Origin: Kiritimatiellia bacterium
GTDB taxonomy: Bacteria > Verrucomicrobiota > Kiritimatiellia > RFP12 > UBA1067
Assembly: GCA_017547265.1 (NCBI GenBank)
Contig: JAFYQC010000137.1
Coordinates: forward strand, 1 to 11,169
Direction of reading: 5' to 3'
DNA length: 11,169 nt
Shown here: piece by piece, positions 7,068 to 11,169 of the stretch
Numbering within the stretch: the first letter of the stretch is position 1
Layout of the letters: each line of letters begins with the position of its first letter
The notes under the pieces: model-generated
Seen by the model: the letters and a program-made list of their open reading frames with translations, nothing else
What the model was told of the DNA's origin: nothing
Databases searched by the model: none
Made by a program: the position numbers and the translations under genes

Positions 7068-8208
7068 TGAAGACGGCCGATGGCTTCCAGCTGCGCGGAT
7101 TGATTACGACGAGGTCTGCGATGTATCCCTTCTCGACCTTGCCGAGCGTCTTGCCCCAGCCGAGTTCGATGGCCTGGTTCCACGAGGTCGTGCGGACGAG
7201 GTCCTTGAGCGGAATGCCTGTGACGTCGTGGACGTTCTTGAGGCCCATGCCCATCCAGAGCGTCGAGCCAGCGAGGTTGCCGCCTTCGACGAGACGTGCC
7301 TCGCCGCCCTTGAGAAGAACCTTGAGTCCGCCCATCTCGAAGGCGTAGCCGTCCTTGCAGTGCGAGCAGCGGAGCGAGTCGGTGATCATCTGGATGTGCG
7401 CGAGACTGCGACGCGTGAAGATGAGGTTGAGCATGTCGGGGCAGAGGTGGATCTTGTCGCAGATGACCTCGGTGTTGAGGTCCTCGACGAGGAAGCCAGC
7501 GCCGACCATGCCGATCTCGCGGTGGTGGAGCGGCGTCATCTGGTTGCAGAAGTGCGTCATGTGGCGAAGGCCGTTCTTGTAGGCGGGAATGAGATCCTTG
7601 AACTTCGCGCCAGTGTGGCCGCAACTCGGTACGACTCCCATCTTGAAGCACTCTTTCGCGAACTTAGCGCCGCCCTCGGTCTCGACCGCGTAGGAGATGA
7701 GTTTTACGGGATAGACCTTCGAGATCTCCTTGACTTCCTTGATGTCGGGCCTGCGGACGAACTTGGGGTTCTGCGCGCCGCAGCACTTAACGTTGATGAA
7801 CGGACCCTCGAGGTGGATGCCGGGAACCTTCGCGTATGGCATGCCGGCGTCGGCATAGGCCTTGGCGTTCTTTGCGGCCGCCTTAAGCTCGCCGTTGGAG
7901 ACAGTGAGAGTCGTCGGGAGGACAGTCGTAACGCCCTCTTCGAGCTTCGCCTTCGCGAACTCAAAGATCGCCTTGGGGTCGGCATCGCAGAAGTCGTAGC
8001 CGAGCGCGCCGTGGGTATGGACGTCGATGAAGCCAGGCATCACATACTGCCCGCGCACGTCGACGACGGTCGTGTTGGCGTCGGACTTGACGGACTTGGA
8101 GCCCTTGACGATCTTCTTTATCTTCTTGCCTTCGATGATGATCGTGGCGTTCTCGATGTCGACGTCGGGGGAAACGACGTGCGCGTTTACAATGACGGTC
8201 TTTTTCAT
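7045..8208 (-). CDS. nagA: N-acetylglucosamine-6-phosphate deacetylase
   Basis: Cytoplasmic amidohydrolase removing acetate from GlcNAc-6-phosphate to give GlcN-6-phosphate, a step in amino-sugar catabolism and cell-wall recycling. 387 residues, normal length. Visible: PGFIDVHTHG (58-67) with His64 and His66, metal ligand Glu134 in GIHLEGPFIN, His198 in GHTGA, His219 in MTHFCNQMTPLHHREIG, His254 in CDKIHLCPDML, catalytic Asp277 in MITDSL, and LAGSTL near 312. Spacing of Glu134, His198, His219, His254 and Asp277 follows the E. coli residues with a small constant offset, so an active enzyme is expected. It is fairly Cys-rich (CC at 142-143, CSHC at 281-284). ATG at 8206-8208 is preceded by AAGGAG seven bases upstream and a strong promoter. 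No nagB or transporter gene is in the window. Transcription can continue into tRNA-Ser(GCU). Confidence 0.95.
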   Translation of the reverse strand: MKKTVIVNAHVVSPDVDIENATIIIEGKKIKKIVKGSKSVKSDANTTVVDVRGQYVMPGFIDVHTHGALGYDFCDADPKAIFEFAKAKLEEGVTTVLPTTLTVSNGELKAAAKNAKAYADAGMPYAKVPGIHLEGPFINVKCCGAQNPKFVRRPDIKEVKEISKVYPVKLISYAVETEGGAKFAKECFKMGVVPSCGHTGAKFKDLIPAYKNGLRHMTHFCNQMTPLHHREIGMVGAGFLVEDLNTEVICDKIHLCPDMLNLIFTRRSLAHIQMITDSLRCSHCKDGYAFEMGGLKVLLKGGEARLVEGGNLAGSTLWMGMGLKNVHDVTGIPLKDLVRTTSWNQAIELGWGKTLGKVEKGYIADLVVINPRSWKPSAVFIDGEQRI

Positions 8209-8215
8209 GTTAAGT

Positions 8216-8221
8216 CTCCTT
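8216..8221 (-). promoter_or_regulatory. Shine-Dalgarno of nagA
   Basis: AAGGAG on the minus strand, seven bases before ATG (8206-8208). It fixes the nagA start. It contrasts with recA and the ketosynthase gene, which have no such site. Confidence 0.85.
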
Positions 8222-8231
8222 GTTGACAGAG

Positions 8232-8260
8232 ATTATCCTAAAAATCGCCTGCGAAGTCAA
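8232..8260 (-). promoter_or_regulatory. Promoter of nagA
   Basis: Minus strand -35 TTGACT (8255-8260), a 17-base spacer, and -10 GATAAT (8232-8237). Expected start near 8225, giving a short leader of about 17 bases that holds the Shine-Dalgarno. The -35 lies only about 25 bases from the -10 of the divergent ketosynthase promoter, so the two promoters are nearly back to back and could interfere or share an operator. Confidence 0.8.
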
Positions 8261-8283
8261 GTGGGCAGACACCTCCCTTTTTT

Positions 8284-8292
8284 TGGTATAAT
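8284..8292 (+). promoter_or_regulatory. Extended -10 promoter of the ketosynthase-like gene
   Basis: TGGTATAAT: a consensus -10 TATAAT (8287-8292) with the TGn extension. The -35 is weak (CAGACA at 8266-8271, with a short 15-base spacer). Seven bases separate the -10 from GTG 8300, so the expected transcription start coincides with, or is within a base of, the start codon. This predicts a leaderless mRNA. Confidence 0.7.
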
Positions 8293-8299
8293 ACGGACA

Positions 8300-9703
8300 G
8301 TGGAATCTTCTATCGCCATTGTCGGCATGTCGTGCCGATTCGCCGGGTGCCCGACGCCGCCGGCTTTCTGGGGCGCCATCATGGCGCGCCGATGTTGCCT
8401 TTCGCCGCTTGGCCCCGACGCCGAGATCCCGCTCGGCCAGCGCAATGTCTTCAAGCGGCCCTATCCAGTGAGGATGGGACAGCTCGGACCTCTCTTCTCG
8501 TGCGTTCCGTCGATGCAGAACTTCCCGCGCCAGGTGAACGCTGGCGAGAACCAGGACCTCTACTTCGCGACTCAGCTCGCGTTTGACGCGCTTGCAGACG
8601 CTGGACTTCGCCCGCACTCTCCGACTCCCATAAGGGGCAGTGTGCGCGTCGGCTACGCTCCGCCGTTCAATGCCTCTACGGTGAACTGGCTTCAGCATAC
8701 GGCGTTCCTCGACCAGACGATGGATATCATCCGCCGCTTCTTCCCGCGATCGCCCGAGGAGTCGCTCGACATCGTGAAGGAGAAGCTCGTAGAGTCGCTT
8801 CCCGCGCCAAACGCCTCGTCCTTCCTGCTTGGCACCGGCTACCGCTTTGCGTCGTGGATTGCACGCGAATGCTCTTTTGCGGGCGTGGCGACGACGATGG
8901 ACGCTGGGCTTCTGACCGGCGCCGCGACTTTGCAGGACGCAATAGCCGATCTTGAGTCAGGCCAGGTAGACGTCGCTCTCGCGGGTGCGCTTACGCCGCC
9001 GATTCCACGCGCCTATCTAGAGGGGCTCTCAGGCGAGGTGCCGTTTTCGACGCGTACCGAGCTCTATCCTTTTGCGCAGGATCAGGACGGCACGATCCCC
9101 GGCGAGGGCGGTGCGTTCTTCGTGTTGAAGCGCCGCGCCGACGCGCTGCGTGACCACGATCGAATCTACGCGCTTATTCGCACGATTGCGATAGGCCACA
9201 ACCCAGAGGACGACCCATCCGCCATTCTCGCGCAGGCGACCGAGGGGAGCGGAATCCCCGTCAAGACAGTCGGGCTCATAGAGGCGGACGGCTCTGGAAT
9301 AGCCGTCTCCGAGCAGCGAGAGATCGACGCTGTCCACCGGCTTTGGGGCGAACACCGCCCTGGCGGGCCGCTCGTTGCGATGGGCTCGGTGAAGGGCAAT
9401 ATCGGCCACACGCTGCGCGCGGCCATGGCGGCCGGCGTCGCGAAGGCAGCGCTTGCGCTTTTCCGCCGTGTCCTTCCGCCGCAGATTTCGCCGGAGCGCC
9501 CGCACGAGTCGCTCGCCAACCTTGCATCGAGCGCATACCTTCTCGACGAGGCGCGTCCGTGGATAACGGGCGACAGCTCGAGCCCGCGCCGAGCCGCCGT
9601 CCTTGGCGCGAACTTCGACGCAATCGACCCAGTTGGCACCGCCGCGAAGGGCGGTCGTGCCGCGGCGATAGTCCTTGAAGAGGAACCGGAGGACCGGCCG
9701 TGA
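8300..9703 (+). CDS. Ketosynthase-fold protein with degenerate active site (PUFA/Hgl-type, CLF-like)
   Basis: 467 residues, a stand-alone KS. GTG 8300 is chosen as start because the KS family opening IAIVGMSCRF follows at residue 5; reading the same frame further upstream only gives antisense nagA. KS features: DLYFATQLAFDALADAGL, an SLPAPNASSFLLGTG segment like the SLP...F.G.LGN region of PUFA and Hgl-type synthases, DGTIPGEGGAFFVLKRRADA, and SVKGNIGH. Ungapped alignment of the nucleophile elbow puts DAGLLTGAATL where DTACSSSLVAL is expected, so the catalytic Cys is Leu204. EAHGTGT appears as EADGSGI, so the first catalytic His is Asp330. The second His, His370, is kept. Condensation activity is therefore unlikely; a structural or chain-length-factor-like partner role is inferred. 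Cys191 is 13 residues before the elbow and not positioned to replace the nucleophile. It overlaps the next gene by four bases. Confidence 0.88.
   Translation: MESSIAIVGMSCRFAGCPTPPAFWGAIMARRCCLSPLGPDAEIPLGQRNVFKRPYPVRMGQLGPLFSCVPSMQNFPRQVNAGENQDLYFATQLAFDALADAGLRPHSPTPIRGSVRVGYAPPFNASTVNWLQHTAFLDQTMDIIRRFFPRSPEESLDIVKEKLVESLPAPNASSFLLGTGYRFASWIARECSFAGVATTMDAGLLTGAATLQDAIADLESGQVDVALAGALTPPIPRAYLEGLSGEVPFSTRTELYPFAQDQDGTIPGEGGAFFVLKRRADALRDHDRIYALIRTIAIGHNPEDDPSAILAQATEGSGIPVKTVGLIEADGSGIAVSEQREIDAVHRLWGEHRPGGPLVAMGSVKGNIGHTLRAAMAAGVAKAALALFRRVLPPQISPERPHESLANLASSAYLLDEARPWITGDSSSPRRAAVLGANFDAIDPVGTAAKGGRAAAIVLEEEPEDRP
9688..9693 (+). promoter_or_regulatory. Shine-Dalgarno deciding the start of the AT-like gene
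   Basis: GGAGGA, six bases before GTG 9700 and twelve before ATG 9706 in the same frame. The spacing favours GTG 9700, which overlaps the upstream stop as GTGA. It lies inside the upstream coding sequence, consistent with translational coupling. Confidence 0.65.
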
Positions 9704-11169
9704 ACATGGACTTCGGAGCAGCGGGAAGAAGCGAACTCGTCCTCGTGTCGGCGACGGACGACGAGGCGCTTGTCGGCGAAATCTCCCGCATCGTTGCGTT
9801 CCTCGACCGCATACCGGACGTGCCGCTCGCAGACGTCGCCTACACATGTTCGCTTACGAGCGGTGCCGCGGTCCTTGCGCTCGTAGTGTCGAGCGTCAAC
9901 GAACTCAGGGCGCGGCTTTTCTCCGCACGTTCGCGCATCGCGGCGGGCGCTGTGAAGATACGCGACAAGAGCGGCACTTACTACTTCCGCGAACATCTCG
10001 TTGGAGAGGGCCTTGGCAAGCTTGCGTTCGTCTACCCCGGCGTGATGAGCTACTACCCCGACATGCTCCGCGACATAGCGATACTCCATCCAGAGTGCCG
10101 CTCTGCGTTCGACGAGCTTGAGGAGGCGCTTTCCGACGATCCCGACTTCACGCCGTCGAGCTTCATCTTTCCGCCTGCGCCCTACTATCGCCACGACGCC
10201 GACATCTTCAGCTCTGGTGCGTACGCCCAGGCGTTCGTCGCGTCGTTCGCGGGATGCATTGCAATGTCGCGGCTTCTCGATCGCCTCGGCATCGTTCCCG
10301 ACGGCGTCGTCGGCTGCGTGGGTGGAGATCTCGCCGCGGTGATGCGCTCGGGTGCGGCAGGAGTGGGTAATCCGCGTCCCGTGAGGGTGCGCGCGATTCG
10401 CGAAATCTACAAGATCGTTGACAAGGCGGTGGACCATTCGGGGCTTCCCAAGACGTCGATGATCTCCGTTCTCCTCAAGCACGAGGGCGAGGCGGACGAG
10501 GTCGTCAAGGGCTTTCCGTCGGACAAAGTTGCGCTCGTGCTCGACTTCTCTCCGCGCCAGCGCACGTACGCGGTTGCGCCCGATTACGAGGAGACCGCGC
10601 TAAAGGCGTTTGCCGACGCCGGGATCCGCACGATGAAGCTCGCGCTTGAACGACCCTTCAACACGTCGAAGTGCAAGCCGATTGTTGCAGGCGTGAAGAA
10701 GTTCGCAGGCGACTGGATGAAGCATGAGGCGGTGTGCGACGTATATTCGTGCGCGCAGGCCGACCGGCTCCCCAGGAAAGCGCGTCCTGCTCGCAACGAC
10801 ACGGCCGAGCGTTGGGCGCAGCCGGTGAGGTTCCGCGAGACGATCCTCAAGATGCACGCCGACGGCTATCGCGTGTTCCTCGAAGTCGGCCCTCGCGGGC
10901 TGATGACGGCGGCGGTCTCCGAGACGCTGAAGGGTTCCGACTTTGCGGCCATTGCGCTCAACTCGATACACCGTCGCGGCGTATTGCAGGCGTGCCATGC
11001 GATTGGCCAGCTTGCCGCGTACGGCGTGAAGTTCGATTTTTCCAAGGCTTTCGAGCGCCGTCGCGTGAGGAAGCTCGACTTCGACTCCGCGATATCGCTC
11101 GAGGTGCGCCGCGATGCCGAGATGCTGCTTTCGAGCGCGTTCCCGCGGCTGACGCTTCTTGGCGACGAG
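9700..11169 (+). CDS. Acyltransferase-fold protein with degenerate active site (PKS/PUFA-type), 3' truncated
   Basis: Open from GTG 9700 (alternative ATG 9706) to the window end, at least 490 residues. Residues ~12-100 match the KS-AT linker of modular synthases (IPDVPLADVAYTC at 38-50). The AT-like domain begins at LAFVYPG (109-114) and includes LDRLGIVPDGVVG, FNTSKCKPI and FLEVGPRG (393-400), followed by a LAAYGVKFDF segment of the usual AT tail. The catalytic set is lost: FPGQGSQ is YPGVMSY (oxyanion Gln is Val115), GHSxGE is GCVGGD (nucleophile Ser is Val207, its His is Cys206), and the FHTP/FHSP His is Asn321. Acyl loading is therefore unlikely. It is translationally coupled to the KS-like gene, as if a KS-AT polypeptide had been split in two. 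Whether further domains (ACP, KR) follow after ~residue 455 cannot be seen. An alternative is a divergent PfaB-like subunit. Confidence 0.8.
   Translation, partial: MNMDFGAAGRSELVLVSATDDEALVGEISRIVAFLDRIPDVPLADVAYTCSLTSGAAVLALVVSSVNELRARLFSARSRIAAGAVKIRDKSGTYYFREHLVGEGLGKLAFVYPGVMSYYPDMLRDIAILHPECRSAFDELEEALSDDPDFTPSSFIFPPAPYYRHDADIFSSGAYAQAFVASFAGCIAMSRLLDRLGIVPDGVVGCVGGDLAAVMRSGAAGVGNPRPVRVRAIREIYKIVDKAVDHSGLPKTSMISVLLKHEGEADEVVKGFPSDKVALVLDFSPRQRTYAVAPDYEETALKAFADAGIRTMKLALERPFNTSKCKPIVAGVKKFAGDWMKHEAVCDVYSCAQADRLPRKARPARNDTAERWAQPVRFRETILKMHADGYRVFLEVGPRGLMTAAVSETLKGSDFAAIALNSIHRRGVLQACHAIGQLAAYGVKFDFSKAFERRRVRKLDFDSAISLEVRRDAEMLLSSAFPRLTLLGDE

Noticed and set aside
7030..8226. 398-residue plus-strand open frame covering the whole of nagA
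   Set aside because: It mirrors nagA codon by codon, is rich in Asp/Val/Arg/Leu as expected for antisense of a GC-rich gene, has no recognisable motif, and nagA has promoter, Shine-Dalgarno and full catalytic motifs.
8223..8228. Perfect TTGACA as plus-strand -35
   Set aside because: No -10-like hexamer at 16-18 bases downstream; the sequence is in the nagA leader and the KS gene has its own TATAAT further on.
8027..8299. Upstream extension of the KS-like frame to an ATG at 8027
   Set aside because: This part is antisense to the nagA 5' end and crosses both promoters; KS homology begins immediately after GTG 8300.
9675..10121. 148-residue plus-strand frame overlapping the AT-like gene
   Set aside because: Arg-rich shadow in another frame; the frame from 9700 carries AT-family structure and stays open to the window end.

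Overview
The window looks like a chromosomal segment from a GC-rich bacterium. Housekeeping DNA-repair genes (uvrA, recA), two serine tRNAs with encoded CCA ends, and a sugar-catabolism gene sit beside a large secreted peptidase/beta-helix protein and the start of a polyketide/PUFA-synthase-like operon. The very long secreted C10-peptidase/beta-helix protein and the guanine-poor CTCCAACTC-type spacer suggest the Verrucomicrobia/Kiritimatiellota side of the PVC group. This is an inference from style, not a demonstrated placement.

Layout. (1) 1-1014: 3' part of uvrA, cut by the window edge, with an 8-bp tandem repeat at its first bases. (2) 1015-1077: short spacer with a clear sigma70-type promoter. 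(3) 1078-5475: a 1465-residue exported protein with a C10 (streptopain-like) cysteine peptidase, a carboxypeptidase-regulatory-like domain, two homologous beta-helix modules and a C-terminal beta domain. (4) 5476-5546: G-poor repetitive spacer without a Shine-Dalgarno, then recA (5547-6578). (5) 6599-6751: three copies of a 43-bp element. (6) 6772-7022: tail-to-tail tRNA-Ser(UGA) on + and tRNA-Ser(GCU) on -, sharing one bidirectional terminator. (7) 7045-8208: nagA on the minus strand, with its own promoter; the promoter of tRNA-Ser(GCU) is embedded in its 3' end. (8) 8209-8299: compact divergent promoter region. (9) 8300-11169: two overlapping plus-strand genes, a ketosynthase-fold protein and an acyltransferase-fold protein that runs off the window.

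The most unusual part is region 9. The first protein has the full KS scaffold of PUFA/Hgl-type synthases, but the active-site Cys is Leu and the first catalytic His is Asp; only the second His remains. The second has the KS-AT linker and an AT scaffold, but the nucleophilic Ser is Val, the catalytic His is Asn, and the oxyanion Gln is Val. Both frames are intact and translationally coupled through a GTGA overlap. They therefore look like preserved non-catalytic proteins (chain-length-factor-like or scaffold subunits) rather than decaying genes. The KS gene appears to be read from a leaderless transcript.

Other points of interest are the insertion of a giant secreted protease between two SOS-type repair genes, a tRNA-Ser(UGA) with a broken 53-61 pair, and a tRNA promoter whose extended -10 TGn element is the nagA stop codon.
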